In this document: positions 37,016-45,909 of the stretch, piece after piece
Layout of the letters: every line of letters begins with the position of its first letter
Numbering within the stretch: position 1 is the stretch's first letter
From: a bacterium BMS3Abin14
GTDB lineage: Bacteria > BMS3Abin14
Assembly (NCBI GenBank): GCA_002897695.1
Contig: BDTG01000008.1
Coordinates: 62,001-126,000, forward strand
Direction: 5' to 3'
DNA length: 64,000 bases
Position numbers and translations under genes: made by a program
Notes under the pieces: model-generated
Told to the model about the DNA's origin: nothing
What the model saw: only the letters and a program-made list of their open reading frames with translations
Database searches by the model: none

Positions 37016-37867
37016 ATGAACTTTCCCGTTAACTTTACAAAAATGAGCGGCACGGGGAACGATTTCATCATCATCGACAATCGATCCGGCGTTGTCCCGG
37101 AAGATGAAATGGCGTCCCTGGCCGTACAGGTGTGCAGAAGGCGCCATTCGGTGGGCGCTGATGGCCTTATACTTATCCATGACGATCCCGAGCTGGATTT
37201 TTCCTGGCGTTTTTTCAACTCCGACGGGAGTGAGCCGGAAATGTGCGGTAATGGAGCGCGATGCGCCGCCCGATTTGCCTTTACCGAAAAAATTGCCGGA
37301 CCTTCCATGATCTTCAGGACTATCTCAGGGCCCATCGAAGCCGAGATGCGGGGAAGCAGGGTCCGCGTGCAGCTCACCCCCCCGCAGGGGATGGAGCGGT
37401 TGTTTTCCCTTCGCATTGGAGGGGGAAATGAGATTGAGGCCGGCTTCATCGACACCGGTGTTCCTCACACAGTGATTCTCGTGGCCGACGCGGATCTTGA
37501 CAACACCCCCGTGTCTGAGTTGGGCAGGGAGATCCGCTACCATCCCAGATTCGCCCCGGCCGGCACCAATGTGAATTTCGTGGCGGTTTCCGACACCGGA
37601 ACTATCCGTATAAGGACCTTCGAAAGGGGCGTTGAGGGCGAAACGCTGGCCTGCGGAACCGGTGCAGTTGCTTCTGCGATCATCTGCGCCGCCCGCGGGT
37701 TGGTTACGCCGCCGGTGGAGGTCAGGACTCACGGCGGAGAATCTCTTGCCATTCACACCGATCCGGTCGATCCCGCCCACGGCCGGGCAAAGCTTGAGGG
37801 CGCTGCCCACATTGTCTACCGCGGGCAACTGACTGAGGAGACTGTCTCGGGAGGTAAAAATGTTTAA
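37016..37867 (+). CDS. dapF: Diaminopimelate epimerase
   Basis: Converts LL- to meso-diaminopimelate with two active-site cysteines. The 283-aa protein has FTKMSGTGNDF at the start, the first catalytic Cys in EMCGNGARCAARF and the second in LACGTGAVASA. ATG 37016 follows AAGGAG closely after the lysA stop. Overlaps dapA by eight bases. Together with dapL it supplies both lysine and peptidoglycan precursors. Confidence 0.96.
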   Translation: MNFPVNFTKMSGTGNDFIIIDNRSGVVPEDEMASLAVQVCRRRHSVGADGLILIHDDPELDFSWRFFNSDGSEPEMCGNGARCAARFAFTEKIAGPSMIFRTISGPIEAEMRGSRVRVQLTPPQGMERLFSLRIGGGNEIEAGFIDTGVPHTVILVADADLDNTPVSELGREIRYHPRFAPAGTNVNFVAVSDTGTIRIRTFERGVEGETLACGTGAVASAIICAARGLVTPPVEVRTHGGESLAIHTDPVDPAHGRAKLEGAAHIVYRGQLTEETVSGGKNV

Positions 37868-38738
37868 AGGAAGCATGACGGCTCTTGTGACCCCATTTTC
37901 CGGAGGTAGAATCGATGCCGAGGCACTTCGCCGGCACATCGACTTCCAGATCGACAATGGAATCGACGGCCTGGTACCCTGCGGCACCACGGGCGAGGCT
38001 TCGACCCTGACCCACGAGGAGCACATCGAGGTGGTGCGCATCACTGTTGAGCATGTGAACGGCCGTGTGCCCGTTATTGCAGGGTCTGGCTCCAACTCCA
38101 CGGAGGAAGCGGCCAGGCTCACCTTGCGGGTCAAGGAAGTTGGCGCCGACGCCAGTCTGATGATCACCCCCTACTACAACAAACCCACCCAGGAGGGGCT
38201 CTACCAGCATTTTTCCTACGTTGCCGGAAAGGTGGATATACCCATCATCCTGTACAATGTGCCCGGAAGAACCGGGGTTAACATGCTTCCCGAAACGGTG
38301 GGCAGGCTGGCCGGGATACCTAACATTGTTGGGCTCAAAGACGCCACCAGCGATCTGAAGCAGGCCAGCTACACCTTCCAGATGGTCCCTGACGACTTTG
38401 TTATCCTCTCCGGTGAGGACGCCATGGTGTATCCTCTCATGAGTATTGGGGGCAGAGGGGTTATCTCTGTCGTGTCCAATATCGCTCCCCGTCAGATGGC
38501 GGACCTGACCGGTTCCTTTCTCGGGGGTGATGTCGGGAAGGCCCGTGAACTTCATCACCGGCTGTTGCCACTTTGCGACGCCATGTTTATCGAGACCAAC
38601 CCAATCCCGGTCAAGGGGGCGCTCTTTATGATGGGCCGCATAAAGGATGAATTCAGGCTGCCCATGGTTCCCCTGTCTGAAGGCTCCAGAGTAAAGCTCC
38701 GTAAGACCCTCGGAGAGTTCGGTATAAAACTCTCCTGA
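37860..38738 (+). CDS. dapA: 4-Hydroxy-tetrahydrodipicolinate synthase
   Basis: Condenses pyruvate with aspartate semialdehyde, the first committed lysine step. The 292-aa protein has GTTGEASTLTHEEH, the catalytic Tyr in YYNKPTQEGLYQHF, LYNVPGRTG and the Schiff-base Lys in VGLKDATSD. Ribosome binding site GGGAGG lies within the dapF 3' end. Confidence 0.97.
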   Translation: MFKGSMTALVTPFSGGRIDAEALRRHIDFQIDNGIDGLVPCGTTGEASTLTHEEHIEVVRITVEHVNGRVPVIAGSGSNSTEEAARLTLRVKEVGADASLMITPYYNKPTQEGLYQHFSYVAGKVDIPIILYNVPGRTGVNMLPETVGRLAGIPNIVGLKDATSDLKQASYTFQMVPDDFVILSGEDAMVYPLMSIGGRGVISVVSNIAPRQMADLTGSFLGGDVGKARELHHRLLPLCDAMFIETNPIPVKGALFMMGRIKDEFRLPMVPLSEGSRVKLRKTLGEFGIKLS

Positions 38739-38758
38739 TGGGGGTCGGAGGTCCTTTC

Positions 38759-39562
38759 ATGATCAAGATAATCGTTTCAGGCGCTGCGGGCCGAATGGGC
38801 CGCGCCATCATCGGAGCAGTGCAGGCCGCTGACGACATTCGTTTGACCGGCGCCATCGAAAGAAAAGGGCATCCGGCCCTGGGACAGGACGCCGGATTAC
38901 TGGCCGGCAAAGGTGATCTTGGAATCCCGCTGGTCAGTGAAATTGACCCGCTCCTCAAGGCGTCCGATGTTCTCATAGATTTTTCCGCCCCCGACGCGGC
39001 TCTTCTTTACGTTGAAGCATGTGTGAAAACCGGGATCCCCGCGGTTGTGGGAACCACCGGTCTTGCCTCCGATCAGGTCACATCGATGACCCTCTTTTCA
39101 CGGACTCTCCCCATCGTCTTTGCTCCAAACATGAGTGTAGGGGTGAACCTTCTGTTCAAGCTGGCCGAGGCGGCGGCCGGGGCCCTTGGGGACGGTTATG
39201 ACGTGGAGATCATCGAGGCCCATCACCGGCTCAAAAAGGACGCCCCGAGCGGCACCGCCATGCGCCTTGCCAAGGTGGTAGCCGATGCGCTCGGGAGGGA
39301 CCTGGACCAGACCGCGTGCTATTCACGGCGTGGGCTTATCGGGGAACGGAAAAAAGACGAGATCGGCATTCAGACCATCCGGGCGGGGGACATCGTCGGG
39401 GAACACACCCTCATCCTGGCAGGGCCGGGGGAACGCCTTGAGCTGACCCACCGCGCCCACAATCGGGACAATTTCGCCCTGGGCGCCATTCGGGCCGCAG
39501 GGTGGGTCGTCAACCAGCCGGCCGGCCTGTACACCATGGCTGACGTTCTCGGACTGGATTAG
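38759..39562 (+). CDS. dapB: 4-Hydroxy-tetrahydrodipicolinate reductase
   Basis: NAD(P)H-dependent reduction to tetrahydrodipicolinate. The 267-aa protein has the Rossmann VSGAAGRMGRAI, the catalytic EAHHRLKKDAPSGTAM and the C-terminal AAGWVVNQPAGLYTMADVL. ATG 38759 is preceded by CGGAGGT; an ATG at 38738 overlapping the dapA stop would add seven residues and is less likely. Confidence 0.97.
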   Translation: MIKIIVSGAAGRMGRAIIGAVQAADDIRLTGAIERKGHPALGQDAGLLAGKGDLGIPLVSEIDPLLKASDVLIDFSAPDAALLYVEACVKTGIPAVVGTTGLASDQVTSMTLFSRTLPIVFAPNMSVGVNLLFKLAEAAAGALGDGYDVEIIEAHHRLKKDAPSGTAMRLAKVVADALGRDLDQTACYSRRGLIGERKKDEIGIQTIRAGDIVGEHTLILAGPGERLELTHRAHNRDNFALGAIRAAGWVVNQPAGLYTMADVLGLD

Positions 39563-39578
39563 TATCGGAAGGACAACC

Positions 39579-40745
39579 ATGAAAATTCAACAGGCCGACA
39601 GGTTAAAGATGCTCCCCCCATATCTCTTTGCCGAGATAGACCGCAGGAAAACCGCATTGTCGGCCAAGGGGGTTGACATCATCAGCCTGGGCATCGGCGA
39701 TCCGGATCTTCCCACACCGCCACACATAATTGACCGCCTGAAGAATGCCGCGGAAAATCCGGTTAATCACCAGTATCCAGGCTATGATGGGCTGTTGAGC
39801 TTCCGCCGGGCAATTGCCCAATGGTATGCCTCACGTTTCGGTGTGGACCTTGATCCCGAAAAAGAGATCGTCTCCCTCATCGGATCCAAGGAAGGCATCG
39901 CTCACATTCCTCTCGCCTTCGTCAATCCGGGCGACGTGGTGCTCTGCCCCGATCCGGCCTACCCAGTGTACAATATCGGCGCCCTTTTTGCCGGAGGGGT
40001 TCCCTATTTCATGCCCCTGAAGGAGGAAAACGGGTATCTACCCGACCTTCAAGCCGTGCCGAAGGACGTGCTTCAGCGCGCCAGGCTGCTTTTTCTAAAC
40101 TATCCCAACAATCCGACATCAGCATGCGCCAATGGGGATTTCTTTCGCCAGGCTGTTGACTTTGCCGCTGAGAACGAGATTCTGGTGTGCCATGATGCCG
40201 CCTATACTGAGGTTTTCTTCGACGATGCGCCTCCCGTAAGCTTCCTGCAAACTCCAGGGGCCAGGGATGTGTGCATCGAGTTTCACTCCCTGTCGAAAAC
40301 CTACAATATGACAGGATGGAGAATCGGGTTCGCGTCGGGCAATGCCGAAGCGGTGGCCGGGCTCGGGAGGATCAAGACCAACATCGATTCCGGAATTTTC
40401 CAGGCCGTCCAGGAGGCGGGAATCACCGCGCTTCAATCCGACCAGGCGCCGGTGGCCGAACTGCGGGGTATTTATCAGCGAAGAAGGGATCTGGCATGCC
40501 GCTTTTTAAGCGGCATGGGGTTTTCCTTCACCGTGCCCAAGGCCACCTTCTACCTCTGGGTGTCCACCCCGCCGGGCCTGTCCTCGGCAGATTTCGTCTC
40601 CCGGGTCCTTCAGGAGACGGGTGTCGTCCTCACCCCGGGGAACGGGTTCGGAAAACACGGCGAGGGGTACTTCCGCATCTCCCTTACCGTAAGCGAGCAG
40701 CGCCTTGAGGAGGCCCTCACGCGCATGGGCCGATTGCAGTGGTAG
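39579..40745 (+). CDS. dapL: LL-diaminopimelate aminotransferase
   Basis: Converts tetrahydrodipicolinate to LL-diaminopimelate in one step, bypassing DapD/DapC/DapE. The 388-aa fold-type I aminotransferase shows SLGIGDPDLPTPPHI, the motif NYPNNPTSACA and the PLP-Lys region SLSKTYNMTGWRIGFA. Its place right after dapB, and the lack of dapD or dapE in the cluster, support DapL over a general aspartate aminotransferase. Confidence 0.93.
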   Translation: MKIQQADRLKMLPPYLFAEIDRRKTALSAKGVDIISLGIGDPDLPTPPHIIDRLKNAAENPVNHQYPGYDGLLSFRRAIAQWYASRFGVDLDPEKEIVSLIGSKEGIAHIPLAFVNPGDVVLCPDPAYPVYNIGALFAGGVPYFMPLKEENGYLPDLQAVPKDVLQRARLLFLNYPNNPTSACANGDFFRQAVDFAAENEILVCHDAAYTEVFFDDAPPVSFLQTPGARDVCIEFHSLSKTYNMTGWRIGFASGNAEAVAGLGRIKTNIDSGIFQAVQEAGITALQSDQAPVAELRGIYQRRRDLACRFLSGMGFSFTVPKATFYLWVSTPPGLSSADFVSRVLQETGVVLTPGNGFGKHGEGYFRISLTVSEQRLEEALTRMGRLQW

Positions 40746-40800
40746 CGCCCTTCCGGCAGCATGGTTGCATCGTAATCAAAAAATGATGACTTTCGGGGAT

Positions 40801-41307
40801 ATGGTCTTTATCGGCATGGGAAGCAACCTGGGTGACAGGGCGCTCAACCTGAGAAACGCCGTCGTGATGTTAGACAGCCACCCTGCCATCACGATCAAAG
40901 CGCTGTCCGGAACATACGAAACGGATCCGATCGGCGAAGTCCAGGGAGGAGCATTTCTCAACGCTGCCGCCTCCGTTTCCACGGCGCTAAAACCAGCCGA
41001 CCTCCTGAAATATCTCCATCAGATCGAAAAAACCATGGGAAGGATCAGGCCTCCCGGGGTGGTTGCGCCGAGACCCATCGATCTGGATATCCTTCTTTTT
41101 GGCGATTTATCGATGGATTCCCCTGAGCTGACAATCCCGCACCCGCGGCTCCGAGCGAGACGATTTGTCCTGGAACCGCTGAGTGAACTGGCTCCCCTCC
41201 TGAAAATACCGGGGACTGACAGGACTGTCGGGGAGACCGCTCGGGAGGCCGAAAAAAAATACCCTGGACAGGGAATCGGGCCCATGGGGAGACTGGGCGA
41301 TGATTGA
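40801..41307 (+). CDS. folK: 2-Amino-4-hydroxy-6-hydroxymethyldihydropteridine pyrophosphokinase
   Basis: Pyrophosphorylates the pterin precursor in folate synthesis. The 168-aa protein begins MVFIGMGSNLGDRALNL and has GPI-like elements ending in the signature PRPIDLDILLFG with metal-binding Asp residues and IPHPRLRARRFVLEPL. ATG 40801 (after GGGGAT) is chosen; ATGs at 40783 and 40786 would add six or five residues but have no ribosome binding site. Overlaps the kinase gene by eight bases. Confidence 0.93.
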   Translation: MVFIGMGSNLGDRALNLRNAVVMLDSHPAITIKALSGTYETDPIGEVQGGAFLNAAASVSTALKPADLLKYLHQIEKTMGRIRPPGVVAPRPIDLDILLFGDLSMDSPELTIPHPRLRARRFVLEPLSELAPLLKIPGTDRTVGETAREAEKKYPGQGIGPMGRLGDD

Positions 41308-41941
41308 CAAAAGATATATCGTGGTCGAAGGACCCATAGGTGTCGGAAAAACGAGCCTCGTGGAGATGATCGGCGGGGAGTTCGGGGCAAGGGTTATCCT
41401 CGAAAGGGTTGAGGACAACCCTTTCCTGCCCGGATTCTACCGCGACCCGGCCAGACATGCCTTTCAGACCCAGATGTTCTTTCTCCTGAGCCGTTTTCAG
41501 CAGCAAAAAGAGCTTGCACAACAGGATCTTTTCAGCCAGAGTATCATCTGCGATTATCTGTTCGCCAAGGATCGTATCTTCGCGTCGGTAAATCTCAGCG
41601 AAGATGAACTGGCATTGTACCGGCAGATCTACAACCTGTTGGACCAGAGGATACCGCGGCCGGATCTCGTGATTTACCTTCAGTCCCCCTCTGATGTGCT
41701 TTTGCAGCGTATCAGGAGGAGGGGCAGGGGCTTTGAAAGGGAGATCAGCCGCGATTATATCGAGGCTGTCAACGAGGCCTACAACGGGTTCTTTTTTAGC
41801 TACGATCACACCCCTCTCCTGATCATCAACACCGCTGATGTTGATTTCGTCAGGAGACCGGAGGACTTCCAGGACCTGGTCCGGGAGATCCGAAGGATGA
41901 GAAAAGGGGTACAGTTCTACGTGCCGCTCGGATCCGCCTGA
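41300..41941 (+). CDS. Deoxynucleoside kinase (dCK/dGK family)
   Basis: A 213-aa P-loop kinase: VVEGPIGVGKTSLVE (Walker A), ERVEDNPFLPGFY, CDYLFAKDRIF with the DR(Y/I)F-type substrate motif, and the LID arginines in LLQRIRRRGRGFE. The family phosphorylates deoxyadenosine, deoxyguanosine or deoxycytidine for nucleotide salvage; the exact substrate cannot be told. The folK-kinase-panB order recurs in deltaproteobacteria. Confidence 0.9.
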   Translation: MIDKRYIVVEGPIGVGKTSLVEMIGGEFGARVILERVEDNPFLPGFYRDPARHAFQTQMFFLLSRFQQQKELAQQDLFSQSIICDYLFAKDRIFASVNLSEDELALYRQIYNLLDQRIPRPDLVIYLQSPSDVLLQRIRRRGRGFEREISRDYIEAVNEAYNGFFFSYDHTPLLIINTADVDFVRRPEDFQDLVREIRRMRKGVQFYVPLGSA

Positions 41942-41950
41942 GTCGGACCG

Positions 41951-42017
41951 GGACGGGGACCAGTACCGAAGTTGTGTTCTATCGGCAGCCCCCGTTCGCA
42001 TACGGGGTTTTTTTTTT
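41951..42017 (+). promoter_or_regulatory. Putative transcription attenuator ahead of panB
   Basis: CCCCGT (41990-41995), loop TCGCAT and ACGGGG (42002-42007) form a 6-bp stem followed by ten T's (42008-42017), a standard intrinsic terminator. Upstream GGACGGGG (41951-41958) can instead pair with CCCCGTTC (41990-41997) over eight positions including one G-T, which would dissolve the terminator. The panB ribosome binding site begins right after the T-run and its ATG is nine bases on, so panB cannot have a promoter between. Sequence supports the alternative pairings; attenuation is inferred. Confidence 0.6.
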
Positions 42018-42026
42018 GAGGTGAAT

Positions 42027-42827
42027 ATGAAAAAAAAGATCACAAACCAGACCATCATGGGGATGAAGGGAAAGGAAAAAATAGCCATGTTGACGGCTTT
42101 CGATTACCCCTCCGCCCTTTTTGGGGAGCGGGCCGGGGCCGAGATTATCCTCGTCGGCGATTCACTGGGACAGGCCGTGCTTGGACACGACAACACACTG
42201 CCTGTCACCATGGAGGCCATGCTCCACCACACGAGGGCCGCCGGAAGGGGCTGTAAAAACGCCTATCTGGTTGCGGACATGCCGTTCGGTTCCTATCAGA
42301 CCGGCCCCGAACAGGCTTTCGGAAACGCCGCCCGATTCCTCAAGGAGGCCGGCGCTGAAAGCATCAAGATCGAGGGTGGAGTGCGCATGGCCGCGACCAT
42401 CGAATTTCTGTCTGCCAGGGGAATTCCCGTGATGGGCCATGTCGGTCTCACGCCGCAGTCGGTCCACCAGATGGGTGGCTACAGGGTCCAGGGGCGCGGA
42501 GAGGAAGCTCTCAAGGCCCTCCTTGAGGACGCGAAAGCCGTCCAGGAATCCGGCGCCTACTCCATTGTCCTGGAGGGAATACCGCTTGAGGCCGCAAGGA
42601 AAATCACGGGTGATCTTGCGATCCCCACCATAGGTATCGGCGCCGGTCCTTTCTGCGACGGGCAGGTTCTGGTCTTTAACGACGTACTGGGCATCTACGA
42701 CCGGTTTGTGCCCAAGTTCGTCAAACGCTATGCACAAATTGGGGCCGAGATGGAAAGAGCGCTCGGGGAGTTCGTCAGGGACGTAAAGGAAGAGAAGTTC
42801 CCCGATGAGGAACACAGCTACGAGTAG
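42027..42827 (+). CDS. panB: 3-Methyl-2-oxobutanoate hydroxymethyltransferase
   Basis: Makes ketopantoate from ketoisovalerate and methylene-tetrahydrofolate. The 266-aa protein has MLTAFDYPSALFGE, the metal site VGDSLGQAVLGHDNTLPVT, ADMPFGSYQ, KIEGG and GHVGLTPQS. ATG 42027 follows TGAGGTGA; a GTG two codons upstream overlaps that site. It directly follows the terminator-like hairpin. First of panB-C-D. Confidence 0.97.
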   Translation: MKKKITNQTIMGMKGKEKIAMLTAFDYPSALFGERAGAEIILVGDSLGQAVLGHDNTLPVTMEAMLHHTRAAGRGCKNAYLVADMPFGSYQTGPEQAFGNAARFLKEAGAESIKIEGGVRMAATIEFLSARGIPVMGHVGLTPQSVHQMGGYRVQGRGEEALKALLEDAKAVQESGAYSIVLEGIPLEAARKITGDLAIPTIGIGAGPFCDGQVLVFNDVLGIYDRFVPKFVKRYAQIGAEMERALGEFVRDVKEEKFPDEEHSYE

Positions 42828-42843
42828 GGATGAAAACTGAAGG

Positions 42844-43716
42844 ATGAAAGTCATCTCGACCATTGAACAGATGCACGAGTACGCGGTTCGCCGGAGGCAC
42901 GACGGTGATCGGATCGGGTTTGTCCCAACCATGGGATTCCTCCACGAGGGGCATCTGAGCCTGATGAGGAAGGCCAGGGAGGAAAACCACACCCTCGTAG
43001 CGAGTATATTCGTCAATCCAGCCCAGTTCGGCCCCAACGAGGATATGGAGAGCTACCCGAGAGACATGGAAAGGGATGCCGTTTTATGCCGCGATTCCGG
43101 TGTGGATACCATTTTCTCCCCCACGGCTGAGCAGATATATCCGGACGGGTTTTGTACCACGGTCCATGTGGCCGGACTGGCTGATGTGCTGTGCGGCCGG
43201 TCCAGACCGGGCCATTTCGACGGCGTCACCACGGTCGTGGCCAAACTTTTCTCCATCGTCCGCCCCCACAGGGCATACTTCGGCCTGAAGGATTACCAGC
43301 AGTACCTGGTAATAAGGAGGATGGCCCGGGATCTCGATCTCGACCTGGAAGTGATCGGACTTCCCATCGTACGGGAGGACGACGGCCTTGCAATGAGCAG
43401 CAGGAACACCTACCTTTCCACGGAGGAACGTGCAAGCGCCCTTTCCCTCAGTCGATCACTGGAGGAGGCGAAAAGGATAGTGGCCTCCGGGGTTCGGGAC
43501 ACGAAAACTGTTGAAGCCCGTGTTCGATCCATAATCGAGGGAGAGCCGCACACCAGGGTGGATTATATCCGGGTGGTGAACACCGGGGACCTTACCCCTG
43601 TTGAGCGCATTGTGGATGGCGCGCTGCTCGTTCTTGCCGTTTTCGTGGGCCGCGCCAGACTTATCGACAACACCATTTTAAAAACAGGAAGACTGGAATC
43701 AAAATTGGAGGCATAG
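42844..43716 (+). CDS. panC: Pantothenate synthetase
   Basis: Joins pantoate and beta-alanine with ATP. The 290-aa protein shows the nucleotide motifs FVPTMGFLHEGHLSLMR (HxGH), SIFVNPAQFGPNED, FGLKDYQQYLVI and MSSRNTYLS (KMSKS-like). Begins 17 bases after panB. Of normal length. Confidence 0.97.
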   Translation: MKVISTIEQMHEYAVRRRHDGDRIGFVPTMGFLHEGHLSLMRKAREENHTLVASIFVNPAQFGPNEDMESYPRDMERDAVLCRDSGVDTIFSPTAEQIYPDGFCTTVHVAGLADVLCGRSRPGHFDGVTTVVAKLFSIVRPHRAYFGLKDYQQYLVIRRMARDLDLDLEVIGLPIVREDDGLAMSSRNTYLSTEERASALSLSRSLEEAKRIVASGVRDTKTVEARVRSIIEGEPHTRVDYIRVVNTGDLTPVERIVDGALLVLAVFVGRARLIDNTILKTGRLESKLEA

Positions 43717-43721
43717 ATAAG

Positions 43722-44084
43722 ATGAGATACACATTGCTTGCGGGCAAGATCCACCGTGCGACTGTAACGGGCACCGACCTGGAGTACGAAGGGTCCATCA
43801 CCATTGACAAGGGCCTCCTGGAAGCGGCCCGGATCCCCCTCTACTCCCAGGTTCAGATCTACAACGTCACCAACGGGGAGCGGTTTGAGACCTACGCCAT
43901 CCTCGGCGAACGGGGGTCCGGCGCCATTGCCCTTAACGGAGCCGCCGCGCACAAGGCAAGCAAGGGGGATATTATAATCATCGCGTGCTATTGCCATGTT
44001 GCGGCCAAGGATGTTCTCTCCCACAAACCGTCACTGGTCTACGTGGATCAAAACAACGCCATCAAGGAAACCAAACAGGGATAG
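43722..44084 (+). CDS. panD: Aspartate 1-decarboxylase
   Basis: Pyruvoyl enzyme giving beta-alanine from aspartate. The 120-aa proenzyme contains the self-cleavage site Gly24-Ser25 (EYEGSITID), Lys9 in AGKIHRATVT and the Tyr/Asn segment YNVTNGERFETY. Follows panC by five bases, completing panBCD so pantothenate can be made from ketoisovalerate and aspartate apart from ketopantoate reductase (panE/ilvC), which is not in the window. Confidence 0.97.
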   Translation: MRYTLLAGKIHRATVTGTDLEYEGSITIDKGLLEAARIPLYSQVQIYNVTNGERFETYAILGERGSGAIALNGAAAHKASKGDIIIIACYCHVAAKDVLSHKPSLVYVDQNNAIKETKQG

Positions 44085-44142
44085 CTTCCTTCCTTGCGTC
44101 CCAAAAATCCCCGGGACCTTTATTAAAACCATGTTTGGGGAT

Positions 44143-44206
44143 TTTCCTTCGCGGCCCTTTGCGGCAGCGCCTGCAACAGGCGCTCTTCGTGGCCCTCTGC
44201 GATAAG
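44143..44206 (+). repeat. Hairpin-bearing repeat, copy 1 (panD-rtcB spacer)
   Basis: TTTCCTTCGCGGCCCTTTGC, then the hairpin AGCGCCTG-CAA-CAGGCGCT (44166-44184), then CTTCGTGGCCCTCTGCG. It aligns along its length with copies at 46132-46194 (direct) and 45822-45886 (inverted). The 185-base spacer holds no other feature apart from the rtcB start region. Confidence 0.65.
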
Positions 44207-44269
44207 GCTTTCAACTATCTGGAACCTGGCGTGTCGATATTTTCCGACACGCTGCCGGGGGACAGTATA

Positions 44270-45727
44270 TTGGCTGAAATAAACCCCGAAAAAATCGCGC
44301 CGTTCAAGTGGGAAATCCCCGTTGGAACCGTTCCCGGAATGAGGGTACACGGGATCATCTATGCGGATGAAGCCCTCATGGAGGACATCCGGCAGGACAA
44401 GAGCCTCCTCCAGGTTGCCAACGGGGCCACACTGCCCGGTATCGTCGGCGCCTCCATGGGCATGCCGGACATTCACTTCGGGTACGGCCTCCCCATCGGC
44501 GGGGTCGTGGCAACCGACGTTCAGAACGACGGAATCATATCCCCCGGCGGCACCGGGTACGACATAAACTGCGGGGTGAGGCTGGCGGGCACAGGGCTCG
44601 ACCGGAGGGCCCTGAAAACCAGGGACGCCCTCAGACGGTTTACCGACTCCCTGTTCGCGGGGATCCCCTCGGGGGTGGGTTCCAAGGGGGCGGTCAAACT
44701 GGGTGGAACCGAGATGGAAAAGGTCCTCGTCAAAGGTTCACGCTGGGCGGTGGAGAAAGGCATCGGAGACCCCGACGACCTGGCCCACACCGAGGAGGGC
44801 GGCTGCCTTGAAGGCGCTGATCCGGCGCAGGTCAGCGACCGTTCCCTGAAAAGAGGGGCGCCCCAGCAGGGGACCTTGGGCAGCGGAAACCACTTCGTGG
44901 AGGTCCAGTACGTGGACCGGATATTCGACCCCGAGGCGGCCGCCGCCTTCGGGATACACCAGGATCAGATAACCGTCATGATCCATTCCGGGTCCCGGGG
45001 GTTCGGCCACCAGGTCTGCACGGACCACCTGGAGAGGATGAAAAGCGCTGCCGGAAAGTACGGCATCGAACTTCCCGACCGGCAGCTGGTCTGCGCGCCC
45101 TTCCGTTCTCCGGAGGGCCGGAGCTATTGGGGGGCCATGAAGTGTGCTGCCAACTACGCGTGGGCAAACCGTCAGTGCCTCATGGACCGCGTCCGGGGGA
45201 TAATGATGGATTTCTTCTCCATGGGTCCCCATGACCTGGGGTTCCGGCTGGTTTACGACGTGGCCCACAACATCGTAAAGCTGGAGTCTCACCTGGTTGG
45301 AGAAAAAGAGCATCTCCTGGCCGTCCACCGGAAGGGCGCCACCCGCGCTTTCCCGCCGGGGCACCGTGACCTGCCGGTCGATTACAGACCGTTCGGACAA
45401 CCCGTCATCATCCCGGGCGACATGGGCACGGCCTCCTACCTTCTAAGGGGAATGGAAACGGGCATGGCAGAGACCTTCGGGAGCGCCTGCCACGGCGCCG
45501 GGAGGGTTCTGTCCCGAAAGGCCGCTATCAGGCAAGCCAGGGGCAGGTCAATTACCCGGGAACTGGAGGACCGGGGGATCTTCGTCCGGGCCTCGGGGAA
45601 AACATCGCTGATGGAGGAGATGCCCGAGGCATACAAGGAGGTTTCCCGTGTGGTGGAGGTGGTTCACCGGGCGGGCATCGCCTCAAAGGTGGCCAGGATG
45701 AGGCCACTGTGCGTAATCAAGGGTTAG
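44270..45727 (+). CDS. rtcB: RNA-splicing ligase RtcB
   Basis: GTP- and Mn-dependent ligase that seals 2',3'-cyclic phosphate or 3'-phosphate ends to 5'-OH ends, used in tRNA splicing and RNA repair. The 485-aa product has MPDIHFGYGLPIGG, SPGGTGYDINCGVRL with metal Cys101, GTLGSGNHFVEV, VMIHSGSRGFGHQV, and ACHGAGRVLSR with the guanylylated His. The frame is open far upstream into panD, but family alignment puts the start at TTG 44270, seven bases after GGGGGA (44257-44262); GTG 44231 is an alternative. No archease gene is adjacent. Confidence 0.93.
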   Translation: MAEINPEKIAPFKWEIPVGTVPGMRVHGIIYADEALMEDIRQDKSLLQVANGATLPGIVGASMGMPDIHFGYGLPIGGVVATDVQNDGIISPGGTGYDINCGVRLAGTGLDRRALKTRDALRRFTDSLFAGIPSGVGSKGAVKLGGTEMEKVLVKGSRWAVEKGIGDPDDLAHTEEGGCLEGADPAQVSDRSLKRGAPQQGTLGSGNHFVEVQYVDRIFDPEAAAAFGIHQDQITVMIHSGSRGFGHQVCTDHLERMKSAAGKYGIELPDRQLVCAPFRSPEGRSYWGAMKCAANYAWANRQCLMDRVRGIMMDFFSMGPHDLGFRLVYDVAHNIVKLESHLVGEKEHLLAVHRKGATRAFPPGHRDLPVDYRPFGQPVIIPGDMGTASYLLRGMETGMAETFGSACHGAGRVLSRKAAIRQARGRSITRELEDRGIFVRASGKTSLMEEMPEAYKEVSRVVEVVHRAGIASKVARMRPLCVIKG

Positions 45728-45746
45728 AAAAAGAAGAAAAGATAAT

Positions 45747-45821
45747 TTAACACAGTGCAGCCTCTGGCAGGCTGCTCCACAGGGTTTTAAAAGAGGGTTT
45801 CACGGAGAAGATCAAAAGCCT
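45747..45821 (-). repeat. Hairpin-bearing repeat, copy 2
   Basis: TTTAACACAGT is followed by hairpin GCAGCCT-CTGGC-AGGCTGC (45757-45775) and then CCACAGGGTTTTA and GGGTTTCACGGAG. Read on the minus strand, the flanks resemble the CTCTGTG/CCTGTG/CTCCGTG units at 46237-46285. The hairpin sits inside the repetitive flank as in the other copies. Confidence 0.55.
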
Positions 45822-45890
45822 TAACGCAGAGGCTCGCAGAGGCGGCCAGTCCCGGCCGCATCGCAGGGAGCCGCTGAGAAGGGCAACCCA
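45822..45890 (-). repeat. Hairpin-bearing repeat, copy 3 (inverted)
   Basis: The reverse complement reads CTTCTCAGCGGC, CCCTGCGAT, hairpin GCGGCC-6-GGCCGC (45842-45859), then CTCTGCGAGCCTCTGCGTTA. Flanks match copy 5 closely, while the stem sequence is different yet fully paired. Confidence 0.6.
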
Positions 45891-45909
45891 TTAGGATCCT
45901 GGTTTTAAA

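Noticed and set aside
43985-44269. N-terminal extension of RtcB by 95 residues
   Set aside because: The extension overlaps panD, contains repeat DNA and has no similarity to RtcB; the family start fits TTG 44270.
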